Positions 8,606 through 16,632 are shown, counted from the stretch's first letter. The stretch: 54,281 nt of DNA from Streptomyces sp. NRRL S-31 (GCF_000718775.1 NZ_JOCB01000049.1:1-54281); one strand, 5' to 3'. Made by a program: numbers and translations. Notes: a model not told the origin generated them from the letters alone.

Positions 8606-9826
8606 GTGAGCAAGGTGACCGAGGAGACGGTCCGGCAGGTGAACGGGCTGACGGCCCGCTGGGCGCAGACGCTGCCGGAGGGCACGGTGTTCTCGGCGGC
8701 GGGCGTCTGGCCCCTGCTGGCCTTCCTGGCCGACGGCGCGGCGGGCCCGGCCCGCGCGGAGCTGGCCGGCGCGCTGGGTGTCCCGGCCGACCGGGCGGCC
8801 GGTGCCGCACGGGAGTTGCTGGCGGCACTGGCGTCGGTGTCCGGGCTGGACGCGGCGCTCGGGCTGTGGACGCACCACGGGCTGGCGCTGCGCGAGGAGT
8901 GGCGGGCCGGGCTGCCCGCCGGCACCCACGGGAGCTTCGGGGACGACCTCGTCACCGCGCGGGAACGGCTGGACGCCTGGGCCGTCGAGCGGACCGGCGG
9001 GCTGGTCGAGCGCATGCCGGTGACGCTGAGCCGGGAGGCCCGGATGGTGCTGGCCTGCGCCCTCGCGCTGCGCACCGGGTGGCGCCAGCCCTTCACGGAG
9101 CTGCCGCTGCGACCGGACGCCGGTCCCTGGCAGGGCCGTACCCTGCGCGGTCTGTACCGGCGCAGCGTGCGCCCGGACCGGGTGGGCGTGACCGGCACCC
9201 CGGACGGCTTCGTCACCGCGCTGACGGTCCCCGGGGACAACGGCGTCGATGTCCACCTGGTGCTCGGCGAGGAGCGGATGGCGCCGGGCCGGGTGCTGGC
9301 GGCCGGGGTGGGGATCGTGGAGCGCGGCCTGCCGCTGACCGCGGGCGGCGCGCTGCCCCACGGGCACGTCGGCCCCGGGCTGCACGTGGAGCAGCAGCCG
9401 GCCGCCACGCCGGAGCCGAGGACGCTGGACGTGCGGACGGTGGCCTACGAGGTGCGGGCCGACCACGATCTGCTCGCGTCGGCCGGGCTCTTCGGGCTCA
9501 CCGCGGCGACCGACACCCGGGCCGGTCACTTCCCGGGGCTGAGCGCCTACCCGCTGGCCGTCGGCCAGGCCCGGCAGTCGGCGGTGGCCCAGTTCGGCGC
9601 GCTCGGCTTCCGGGCGGCCGCGGTGAGCGCGGTCATGCCGGTCGCGGCCGGCGCGCCGCCGCAGCACCGCTACGAGACCACGGTCGTCCGTGTCGCCTTC
9701 GACCGCCCCTTCGGCTTCCTCGCCACCGACCGCGACTCGCGCCTGGTCCTGGCGGCGGGCTGGGTGACGGAACCGGCACCGTACCCGGTCACGGGCCTGG
9801 GCCCGGCGGTCGCACCACTGCGCTGA
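8606..9826 (+). CDS. Serpin-family protein (serine protease inhibitor fold)
   Basis: A 406-aa protein starting at GTG 8606 (MSKVTEETVRQVNGLTARWA) after GGGAGGGGG; the frame is open upstream but lacks signals. The fold signature is clear: N-terminal helix A, SAAGVWPLLAFLADGA (helix B region), and the C-terminal FDRPFGFLATD motif that follows the reactive centre loop in serpins. Serpins trap serine or cysteine proteases by cleavage of that loop. Here the proposed hinge/loop is FRAAAVSAVMPVAAGAPPQHRYETTVV. The usual E-G-T-E run before the Ala-rich hinge is replaced by G-A-L-G-F-R, so inhibitory activity is uncertain. There is no signal peptide, so it is probably cytoplasmic. Bacterial serpins are uncommon but known in actinobacteria. 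Confidence 0.8.
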   Translation: MSKVTEETVRQVNGLTARWAQTLPEGTVFSAAGVWPLLAFLADGAAGPARAELAGALGVPADRAAGAARELLAALASVSGLDAALGLWTHHGLALREEWRAGLPAGTHGSFGDDLVTARERLDAWAVERTGGLVERMPVTLSREARMVLACALALRTGWRQPFTELPLRPDAGPWQGRTLRGLYRRSVRPDRVGVTGTPDGFVTALTVPGDNGVDVHLVLGEERMAPGRVLAAGVGIVERGLPLTAGGALPHGHVGPGLHVEQQPAATPEPRTLDVRTVAYEVRADHDLLASAGLFGLTAATDTRAGHFPGLSAYPLAVGQARQSAVAQFGALGFRAAAVSAVMPVAAGAPPQHRYETTVVRVAFDRPFGFLATDRDSRLVLAAGWVTEPAPYPVTGLGPAVAPLR

Positions 9827-10228
9827 GGGTCCGGGGCGGGGTACGGAACGGCGGACCGCCGGCCGTCCGACCCCGCCGGCCGCAAGGGCGATGTCGCCGG
9901 TTCCGCGGCCCGCGCGCCGAACGCGGCGTCCCAGTTCACCGGCCTGGCGGCGGCCACAAGCCGCGCCATCGCCAGCGTCGGCGCATGGGCGTCCGGGCTG
10001 GCTGTGCTGCCGACGACCCTCGAAGTCAACAGAAGAGGCAACGGGCAACCCCGCCGAACCCCGATTGCCGAGGCGCACCTCGTGCCAGACTCACTAGCGG
10101 ATGCGAAGCGAAACGGTTCCGTCACGAAGGGTCACCATCGATCCGGGTGACGGCCGGTGAACGTCGACCGAAAGCTCTGCGTGAGGGCGCACGGCTCTCA
10201 CGGTCGCTCTTCAAAGGTGAGGACAACG
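9827..10228. other. Intergenic region between the serpin and XRE genes
   Basis: No gene I can support. The region marks the border of the accessory block and should hold the promoter of the XRE gene (a possible TAGCGG near 10095-10100 is weak). Minus-strand frames through it start inside the serpin gene and are biased towards Ala/Arg/Pro, so they were not called. Confidence 0.35.
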
Positions 10229-11473
10229 ATGAGCACGACTTTATGTTTCGGCCCTGAACTACGCCGTTTACGGCAGGAAGCCGGGCTGAGTCTGACCGAG
10301 TTCTCCGTGGCGCTCAACTATGACAAAGGGCACCTCAGCAAGGTCGAGCGCGGGGAGCGGTCCGCGTCCCCCGAACTGGCCCGGCGGTGCGACGCCTTCC
10401 TCGGTGCGAACGGCGAGCTGCAACGCTTGGTCGTCCGCACCGAGACCGATCCGGGCACCACCGAAACCTCCGCCACCCCGGGCCTCTGGCTCGCCGGGCG
10501 CAGGACGGTCCTCACGGCGGGAACGGGGGCGCTGATCGACCTCGGCCTGAAACTCGGCGGACAGGCTTCCTCTGTCGCCGGCCCCCTCCTCCCCTTCTTC
10601 CGCGCGCAGTTCGACCAGCTGCGAAAGCTTGGCCAGTCCGCCGCGCCGAAGGCCCTGCTTCCCCTGCTGGAGACACAGACACGCACAGTCGCCGGGCTGG
10701 CCGCCGGCACCCCGTCCGCAACTCGGGCCTCCGCCCTCCTGCTCGCGTCGCGGTTCGCGGAGTTCACCGGCTGGATGGCCCAGGAGGCCGGTGACAGTGG
10801 CGCGGCGCTCGGTTGGACCGGTGAGGCCGCCGAACTGGCACGTGCCGGGGGTGATCCGTACCTCGGCTCCTACGCACTCGTGCGTCGTGCCCTGGTCACG
10901 CTCTACGGCGGGGACGCCGCGGGCACCGTCGCCCTGGCCCGCCGGGCACAGAGCAGTGAACTCCCGCCGCGCATCCGCGGACTCGCAGCCCAGCGGGAGG
11001 CCCAGGGGCACGCGCTGGTCGGCGACGAACGCGACTGCTTTCGCAGCCTCGACAGGGCGCGGAAGCTGCTCGACAGCGACGATGCCCGCAGCGGTGCCGA
11101 GCCCGTGATCGGCACCACGCACGTGAGCGATCCGGCGGCGATGACGACCGGCTGGTGCCTGCACGACCTCGGTCGTCCGAAGGCCGCCGCCGAGGTTCTC
11201 GACCGGGAGTGCCGCCGCCTCCCTCCGTACGCGCTGCGCACCCGCGCCCGTTACGGCTTCCGCAGGGCCTTGGCCCACGCCGCCTCCGGAGAGGTCGAGC
11301 ACGCGTGCACGATCGCCGGTGAGTTCCTGGGCGTGATGCCGGCCGTGCCCTCGGCGACTGTGGACAGCGATATCCGGAGGCTCGCGCGGGAACTCTCCCG
11401 GTTCCGGAGCAGCCGGGCCGTACGCGATCTGCAACCGGCGCTCGCTCGGGTACTCGCCCCCACGCAGGGCTGA
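10229..11473 (+). CDS. XRE-family regulator with helical TPR-like sensor region
   Basis: A 414-aa protein. The ATG at 10229 (MSTTLCFGPELRRLRQEAG) has GGTGAGGA 7-8 nt upstream, so the in-frame ATG at 10157 is rejected. Residues 8-65 are a classic helix-turn-helix (LRRLRQEAGLSLTEFSVALN, HLSKVERGERSASPELARRCD). The rest, after a short hydrophobic stretch (TVLTAGTGALIDLGLKLGG), is all-helical with TPR-like units (ALLLASRFAEFTGWMAQEAGD, YALVRRALVTLYGGDAAGTVALARRAQ). Such Streptomyces regulators often sit next to effector genes. It lies 322 bp upstream of the TIR operon on the same strand and is a reasonable candidate for its regulator, but nothing in the sequence proves that. Confidence 0.85.
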   Translation: MSTTLCFGPELRRLRQEAGLSLTEFSVALNYDKGHLSKVERGERSASPELARRCDAFLGANGELQRLVVRTETDPGTTETSATPGLWLAGRRTVLTAGTGALIDLGLKLGGQASSVAGPLLPFFRAQFDQLRKLGQSAAPKALLPLLETQTRTVAGLAAGTPSATRASALLLASRFAEFTGWMAQEAGDSGAALGWTGEAAELARAGGDPYLGSYALVRRALVTLYGGDAAGTVALARRAQSSELPPRIRGLAAQREAQGHALVGDERDCFRSLDRARKLLDSDDARSGAEPVIGTTHVSDPAAMTTGWCLHDLGRPKAAAEVLDRECRRLPPYALRTRARYGFRRALAHAASGEVEHACTIAGEFLGVMPAVPSATVDSDIRRLARELSRFRSSRAVRDLQPALARVLAPTQG

Positions 11474-11795
11474 GACCGCCTCCACGACCGGCATCAGAAC
11501 CTCGAGCCGCCCGGCTCGCCGGTCTGCCCGGTCTGCCCGCTGGATCCACGATCCCGACGGACCCGCCGACCCCCACCCGACGTGTCGCGCCGAGCCCCCG
11601 GCTTCTTCGGGCTGCCCCCGCGATCAATGACGCGCCGGGCGACGCGCCTCCATCCGTAGCCCTCCCGGGGACGCGCCGTGCCGTCACGCGGTCGGGGCTT
11701 CCCGGCCCGGGCCGACCGGGGCCTCGAAGCCCCGGCTCCCAGAGGTGCCCCGCCCTTACCCGTTCACCCGTCTTCCCCTCACGAAAGGACCTTTC
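11474..11795. other. Intergenic region upstream of the TIR operon
   Basis: No gene seen. The 322-bp length suggests that the TIR operon has its own promoter rather than reading through from the XRE gene. I find no clear -35/-10 pair. Short repeats (ggtctgcccggtctgcccg near 11520) are probably composition noise. Confidence 0.4.
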
Positions 11796-12587
11796 ATGCC
11801 CGAGGTCTTCGTCAACTACCGCACAGGCGACGAGGAATCCGCCGCGACCATGATCGCGCGTGAGCTGTCCCGCCGGTTCGGATCCGAGCGGATCTTCTTC
11901 GCCAGCGACTCGATCGAAGCCGGACGCCGTTTCCCGGTCGAACTGGTCAGGGCGGTGGAGGGGTGCGAGGCGCTCCTCGCCGTGATCGGACCGCGCTGGG
12001 CGGAGGTACGGGGGGCCGACGGCCGCCCCGCCCTCGAAACCGAGCAGGACTGGACCCGTCGTGAGATCCAGACCGCGCTCGACCGCGGGATCCTGGTGAT
12101 CCCCGTGCTCGTCGGAAAGGCCACGCGGATCGATCGTGCCGTCCTCCCGGACGACCTGCGGGAACTGGCGGACTGCCAGTACAGGAGGTTCGACCACCGC
12201 AACGCCGAGTCGGACCTGACGGCGCTCGGCGACACCCTCGCCCGGCTACTGCCCGGGCTGGGCGACAAAGACCACGACGCCCGTGCGGCACGGGAGCGGA
12301 CGAAGGCGGATTACCGCAAGAAGTCAACCCGGGACGCCGGGCACACCAGGATGCGGACGCGGGACGTCAAGCAGCGCGTGCGCGGCGGCATCGGGAACCT
12401 CAACGGAGACCTGGGAACCTTCGTCAACGAGCCCCAGGGACCCGTGAACACCGGTCGCGGCCACCAGTACAACGCGCCTCATTTCGAGGGTGACAACACC
12501 GGGGTCCAGTTCACGGCGGGCGACAACAGCGGTACGGTCCACCAGCGCTTCGAGCGTGAGCGCCGGCACTCGGACGACGGGCGATGA
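11796..12587 (+). CDS. TIR-domain protein with C-terminal Gly/Asn-rich motif (candidate NADase effector)
   Basis: A 263-aa protein, ATG at 11796 after AAAGGAC. Residues 1-155 are a TIR domain: strand A EVFVNYRTGDEE, IFFASDSIEAGRRF, then LLAVIGPRW and RGILVIPVLVGKA. E49 (in RFPVELVRAV) lies where bacterial TIR NADases carry the catalytic Glu, so NAD cleavage is plausible. A basic linker (about 160-200; KADYRKKSTRD, RMRTRDVKQRVRGG) leads to a Gly/Asn-rich tail: VNEPQGPVNTGRGHQY (210-225), then EGDNTGVQF and AGDNSGTVHQ (231-250). The 16-residue motif recurs at the N-terminus of the next protein, which suggests homotypic assembly (inference). The 3' end overlaps the next gene by 4 bp (ATGA), so the two are translationally coupled. 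Confidence 0.85.
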   Translation: MPEVFVNYRTGDEESAATMIARELSRRFGSERIFFASDSIEAGRRFPVELVRAVEGCEALLAVIGPRWAEVRGADGRPALETEQDWTRREIQTALDRGILVIPVLVGKATRIDRAVLPDDLRELADCQYRRFDHRNAESDLTALGDTLARLLPGLGDKDHDARAARERTKADYRKKSTRDAGHTRMRTRDVKQRVRGGIGNLNGDLGTFVNEPQGPVNTGRGHQYNAPHFEGDNTGVQFTAGDNSGTVHQRFERERRHSDDGR

Positions 12588-14572
12588 CCGAGCGGGACCG
12601 CGTCACCGTCAACGGTCCGCGTGGCCCGGTGAACAACGGCGAGGGGCATCAGTACGTCTTCTACGGCGTCGGCGCGGACTGGATGATCCGCAAAGGGGTC
12701 GAGTCCCTCCGCATCACCTTCGAGGACCGGATGCGCCTGGCCGACCGGTTCGTACCGCCGGTGGGCTACCGCCTCGCCGCCGACCGTCTGGAAGAGCCCG
12801 GGTCGGTCGTCCTGCTGGAGGCTCTGCCCGGTAGCGGCCGACGCGCCGCGGCGATCATGCTGTTGCACGGGGTCGGTGAGGACGGGAAAGCCGACGACGA
12901 GGGAATCCGGTTCGAGGAACTTCCCGGCACGGTGGACACGGACGACATCCCTCTCGCTCCCGGCAAGGGGGACCGCTTCCTCCTCGACCTCTCCGGGATC
13001 ACCGACGAGGAAAAGTACGCCAAGGCCCAGCGCCGCCTGGCCGTGCACCGATCACAGGTCCAGGAGGCGGGGGCCCACATGGTCGCCGTCCTGCCGTCGG
13101 ACATGGAACACGCCCTCGCGCCTGACCTCGAACCGCACACGGTCGCGCTGGAACGCCCCCGAGGTCTCGCCGTCGTCACCCGGTACCTCCGCATGGACCG
13201 GATGCCCTTCCGCTCCACCGATCTGGGGAGCGCCGACCTTCAGCATCTGTGCGACCGCGCTCCCATGTGGGAACTGGCGCGGCTCGCGGTGCTGGTGAGG
13301 GCTGCTCGCGACAGCGGCCGGTTCGGCGCCGACTTCGCGGGCTGGCTCGACCAGGCGATACACGCGTTGACCGACCGCGCCGGTGAGGTGGGCCGGCAAG
13401 TGGGCGAGGTCCGCACCGCGCCCGATCGGGCTCTGCTGCTCGCGGCGGCGGTGTTCGAGGAGAGCCGCGCCGACACCGTCTACGAGGCGTGGCACGGCCT
13501 GATGAGGACGGTGGGGCACGAGGAGGAGGCGACTACCGAGCTCGCGCGGACGGATTTCGGGTCGCGGTTGGCGACGCTCGGCATCGAACGGGACCCGGAC
13601 GGAAGGCTGCGCTTCGGGCGGCTGGCCTACGCCGACGCGGTACGGACGTACTTCTGGGCGAACTTCCCCGGAGTACGCGACGATCTCAAGGACTGGATCG
13701 GTCATGCCGCCGGTCTGCGCGGCCTGACCATCGACGACCAAGTGAACGTCGTCGTCCGCTTCGGCGAGCGGGCTCTGGCCGTCGAGCGTCCCGACCACCT
13801 CTTCGACCTCGTGATGCACTGGGCGGACCGCGCGACCGGGGCGTCCTGCGACCCACGAGCCGTGGCGGCCCTCGAACTCGGACTCAGCCACGAGCGGTTC
13901 GGGGGATGGTTCCGCAAGCGGATCTACGACTGCGCGACATCAGGCACCTTGTCAAACGGTCTCGCGCGCGTCCTGACCGCCGCCTGCGTCCAGAACCTCG
14001 GCGCGACGCACCCGGATCAGGCGGTGGTACGGCTCCACTACCTCGCCGTACGGAAGGGAGAGGCGGCACGCGAGGCCGGAGAGGCACTTCTGGACCTCGC
14101 CGGCCGCGACCGTCGGCTCTACCGACTGCTGATCGACCGCCTGCGGCACTGGACCCGTCGGGATCCGCGGGGGGCGGAGCCGCATCTACGGCTGCTCACC
14201 GAGCTGCTGAGGAGCGATCGGGCACCGGAACCGCCGCCGTGGCCGGACCTGTTCCTGGGCTGGGAGACGGTGTTCTCACAGCCGCCGGCGGAGTCCTGGA
14301 GCCCGCTGGTGAGCAGTTGGCTGAACGCCGTGGCAGGCGACAGTACCCGGCAGATGGCACTGGACGTGCTGGCCGGGGCGACGCGCGGCCGCACGGCCGC
14401 TCTACACCGTCTCTACATCATCGCCTACGACTGGGCGCGGCCCGCGCGCCATCCGTCCCGGGCGGCCGTCGCCGCCCTCTTCTGGCAGCACATCGACCAC
14501 GCGCAGTACGCCCGCACGGAGAGTACGGAGCGTGCGGGCGCCGGACCACGGACCACGGATGAGGCACGATGA
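12584..14572 (+). CDS. Large STAND-like protein with degenerate P-loop and N-terminal motif shared with the TIR protein
   Basis: A 662-aa protein, ATG at 12584 overlapping the TIR stop. The N-terminus carries VNGPRGPVNNGEGHQY (residues 9-24), 12 of 16 identical to the TIR tail motif. A P-loop-like region follows: VVLLEALPGSGRRAAA (about 75-90), in which the Lys-Ser/Thr of Walker A is replaced by Arg-Arg, and a Walker B-like RFLLDLSG (131-138). Nucleotide binding may therefore be weak or lost. The remainder is helical (MWELARLAVLVRAARDSG, DRALLLAAAVFEES, RFGRLAYADAVRTYFWANFP), consistent with winged-helix and repeat regions of STAND/NLR-like ATPases. I recall related Streptomyces proteins with the same degenerate loop, so this is probably a family trait. 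Proposed role: sensor or scaffold that recruits the TIR effector. It overlaps the next gene by ATGA. Confidence 0.75.
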   Translation: MTERDRVTVNGPRGPVNNGEGHQYVFYGVGADWMIRKGVESLRITFEDRMRLADRFVPPVGYRLAADRLEEPGSVVLLEALPGSGRRAAAIMLLHGVGEDGKADDEGIRFEELPGTVDTDDIPLAPGKGDRFLLDLSGITDEEKYAKAQRRLAVHRSQVQEAGAHMVAVLPSDMEHALAPDLEPHTVALERPRGLAVVTRYLRMDRMPFRSTDLGSADLQHLCDRAPMWELARLAVLVRAARDSGRFGADFAGWLDQAIHALTDRAGEVGRQVGEVRTAPDRALLLAAAVFEESRADTVYEAWHGLMRTVGHEEEATTELARTDFGSRLATLGIERDPDGRLRFGRLAYADAVRTYFWANFPGVRDDLKDWIGHAAGLRGLTIDDQVNVVVRFGERALAVERPDHLFDLVMHWADRATGASCDPRAVAALELGLSHERFGGWFRKRIYDCATSGTLSNGLARVLTAACVQNLGATHPDQAVVRLHYLAVRKGEAAREAGEALLDLAGRDRRLYRLLIDRLRHWTRRDPRGAEPHLRLLTELLRSDRAPEPPPWPDLFLGWETVFSQPPAESWSPLVSSWLNAVAGDSTRQMALDVLAGATRGRTAALHRLYIIAYDWARPARHPSRAAVAALFWQHIDHAQYARTESTERAGAGPRTTDEAR

Positions 14573-15915
14573 AGCACCGTTTTCCCAGCCTGCTGTTCGT
14601 CGCTCTCTGCGGCCTCGCACCGGCTGCGCTCGGAAACCTCGCGCACTGGTCGGCGTGGCTGTGGGGCTTCATGTCCATGGTCACGGCCTCGGGGTCGCTG
14701 CTGCTCGTGATGACGGTCCTCAGCGGTGGCCGCGCATTGGCCGACCCGTACGAGCCCGGGGATCCGGAGCCGCCCGCGGCACCGGCGAAGCCGCCGTACC
14801 AGGAGACGCGGGTCGTCGACGCGGTGCTGCCCAGCGCGGCGGACGGCTACGACTTCCTCTTCTCCGCCACTGTGTGGTGGTGGCCGGTCCCCGACCACGC
14901 CGGCCCGTCCGACACTGCCTCCCCGGCCCTCGCCGTGTCCTCGGTCGTCAGCCGGGCCCTGGAAGTCGTCCGCCACGAGGAGCCCGGCCGGGCGAGCTTC
15001 GCGCGGTACCTCTTGGAGGGGGAACTGGGCGTCCCGCTTCCGGACCGAAGCGGACGGGTGAAGGCCCTGGCGGCCGATGTGACGCTGTCCCTCGCGCCCG
15101 CCGACCGTGAGCGCCTGCGGAAGCTGAACGACCTTCGCAAGGACGAGGAGATCTGGGAGTACGAGCGTCAGCACGAGCGCAACAAGCGGCGCTACCTCGG
15201 TGACGACGTGCTCAAGAGCGCGGGCAGCGCGGTGGTGTGGTGGCTGACCCGCCACGAGAACGAGATCGAGAAGGCGGTCGACATGATCGGCCCGCTCGCC
15301 CAGATCTCGGCGGCGGCCAACGACGAGGAGGTGCCCGAGCTCTTCCGCCACCTGCTCGTCCCACCCGTGGACGGGCGGAGTGAAGCGACCGTCGGGGATC
15401 CGCTGTGGGGCGGCGGCCAGGGAGGAGGGGTGTTCGACCGTGAGGAGGAAGTAGGGGTCTCGGATCGGCTGGCCCTGTTGCTGGCGGCGGTGGGGCTGAA
15501 GCCGGACATGGACGGCTACACGGTGCTCGTGCACCGCGTGGTAAGGAGCCTGGAAGAGGAAGGGCTGAGCGAGGCCGCCGAGGAGGTCAGGCGGACCTTC
15601 CTCTCGGAGCCCGAGGGCGGAACCGAGGGGCCGGAGGGTGAGCCTTCGGATGAAGGGGACCCCACAGGGCCCTGGTCGCCGCGCTTCTCAGGCCCCGCGG
15701 GCTCCCCGTTCACCGATACGGCCGCGGACCCGGATACCGACGCGGACACGTCCACGCCTGGGGCGGCGGAGAGCGACGCGAACGAACGGAACCGGGGCCG
15801 GTGGGAGACGAGCGAGGACGACATGGCGTCTCCGCACTTCTGGGACACCTCTCACAGCCAGCACCGGCCTGCCACACCACGCGCAGAAAACGAGGACGAC
15901 GAGGACGAAAGCTGA
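14569..15915 (+). CDS. Two-TM membrane protein with acidic disordered tail (third gene of the TIR operon)
   Basis: A 448-aa protein, ATG at 14569 inside the ATGA overlap. Two membrane segments lie at about 5-25 (LLFVALCGLAPAALG) and 30-52 (WLWGFMSMVTASGSLLLVMTVLSGG). A soluble alpha/beta region follows (YDFLFSATVWWWPV, about 98-112; VVSRALEVVR; VTLSLAPADRERLRKLNDLRKDEEIWEYERQHERNKRRYL, helical). Its strand-then-long-helix plan weakly recalls SPFH/band-7-like proteins. Residues about 340-448 are Glu/Asp/Pro-rich and probably disordered, ending DEDES. I do not recognise a named family. Overlaps on both sides of gene two imply that the three products act together, with this one as the membrane anchor or target (inference). 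Confidence 0.7.
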   Translation: MKHRFPSLLFVALCGLAPAALGNLAHWSAWLWGFMSMVTASGSLLLVMTVLSGGRALADPYEPGDPEPPAAPAKPPYQETRVVDAVLPSAADGYDFLFSATVWWWPVPDHAGPSDTASPALAVSSVVSRALEVVRHEEPGRASFARYLLEGELGVPLPDRSGRVKALAADVTLSLAPADRERLRKLNDLRKDEEIWEYERQHERNKRRYLGDDVLKSAGSAVVWWLTRHENEIEKAVDMIGPLAQISAAANDEEVPELFRHLLVPPVDGRSEATVGDPLWGGGQGGGVFDREEEVGVSDRLALLLAAVGLKPDMDGYTVLVHRVVRSLEEEGLSEAAEEVRRTFLSEPEGGTEGPEGEPSDEGDPTGPWSPRFSGPAGSPFTDTAADPDTDADTSTPGAAESDANERNRGRWETSEDDMASPHFWDTSHSQHRPATPRAENEDDEDES

Positions 15916-15989
15916 TCCGGTAGGCGACCGCTCTCCGGGGTTCCCCTTGATCGCGCTTCGCGGCAGGGGAGCCCTTCCTTTCCGATGCA

Positions 15990-16026
15990 TTGGTGTACAC
16001 ATGGCACACTCGGTACACTTGAGTAC
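15990..16026 (+). promoter_or_regulatory. Promoter and TGTACA-type operator of the toxin-antitoxin pair
   Basis: GTGTACAC at 15993-16000 is a perfect palindrome with a TGTACA core, the core bound by YefM-YoeB complexes in E. coli. A second palindrome-like box, GTACACTTGAGTAC, lies at 16013-16026. TTGGTG (15990-15995) and TACACT (16014-16019), 18 bp apart, fit -35/-10 elements. The -10 is 7 nt from the ATG, so the mRNA is probably leaderless, and the operators cover both promoter boxes, as expected for autorepression. Confidence 0.65.
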
Positions 16027-16296
16027 ATGACGCAGCCGCTGCCCATAGAGTCCATCCGCGACGTACGTGCGCACCTGGCCGAGGTCGTGGAGCGCGCCGA
16101 TCGTGACGATGTGCCCACCGTCATCACCCGACGAGGCAAGCAGGTGGCCGCCGTCGTCTCCATCGAGGTGCTGCGCAAGTACCAGGAGTGGGAAGAACGC
16201 GAGATCAACCGGATCATCGACGAGCGCATGGCCAACCCTGCCCCCGGTATCCCGATCGAGGACATCATGAGGGAGACGCTGGCGCGCGGTGAGTGA
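16027..16296 (+). CDS. Phd/YefM-family antitoxin
   Basis: An 89-aa protein. The ATG at 16027 (MTQPLPIESIRDVRAHLAEV) is chosen over an upstream in-frame ATG (15985) because the promoter -10 lies just before it. The N-terminal half has the Phd/YefM pattern: S/D-VRAHLAEVVERA, then VPTVITRRGKQVAAVVSIEVLRKYQEWEE, which forms the DNA-binding dimer fold. The C-terminal part (about 60-89, REINRIIDERMANPAPG) is the flexible toxin-neutralising tail. It is expected to neutralise the downstream RelE/ParE-like toxin and to repress its own operon through the TGTACA boxes upstream. Its 3' end overlaps the toxin gene by 8 bp. Confidence 0.92.
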   Translation: MTQPLPIESIRDVRAHLAEVVERADRDDVPTVITRRGKQVAAVVSIEVLRKYQEWEEREINRIIDERMANPAPGIPIEDIMRETLARGE

Positions 16297-16552
16297 GTAC
16301 CGAACCGTCTTCCGCCCCGAGGCGCAGGCCGAGCTGCGGAAGATCCCGCGCGACATGGCGCTGCGCATCCTGGCCAAGCTGACCGAGCTGGAGAGCGACC
16401 CTCTCGGCTTCAACACCACCGCGCTCGTGTCCCAGCCAGAACGCCGTCGGCTCCGCGTCGGCGACTACCGGGTCGTCTACACGATCGACAACGGAGAACT
16501 CGTGGTGTGGGTCGTTCACGTCGGACATCGCTCCGTTGTTTACGACACCTGA
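16289..16552 (+). CDS. RelE/ParE-family toxin
   Basis: An 87-aa protein starting at GTG 16289 within the antitoxin 3' end. Family pattern: YRTVFRPEAQAELRKIPRDMALRILAKLTELESDPLG, then RRLRVGDYRVVYTIDNGELVVWVVHVGHRSVVYDT. The RLRVGDYRVVY strand and the terminal VGHRSxVY are hallmarks of RelE-type ribosome-dependent mRNA interferases; ParE gyrase inhibitors share the fold. The basic residues Arg52-Arg55 region and the C-terminal His/Arg/Tyr suggest RelE activity, but biochemical class is not decided by sequence alone. A strong bidirectional terminator follows at 16633-16665. Confidence 0.92.
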   Translation: MSEYRTVFRPEAQAELRKIPRDMALRILAKLTELESDPLGFNTTALVSQPERRRLRVGDYRVVYTIDNGELVVWVVHVGHRSVVYDT

Positions 16553-16632
16553 TCCGGACAGTCGGGCAGTACGGGACTGAAAGACGATGACTGAGCGTCA
16601 GGACATCCGGCGCCGGTCGAGTACGGAACACC

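Noticed and set aside
9670..10125. Minus-strand 151-aa frame spanning the serpin 3' end and the following gap
   Set aside because: It starts with biased sequence, runs through the serpin coding region in the wrong strand, and shows no family motif.
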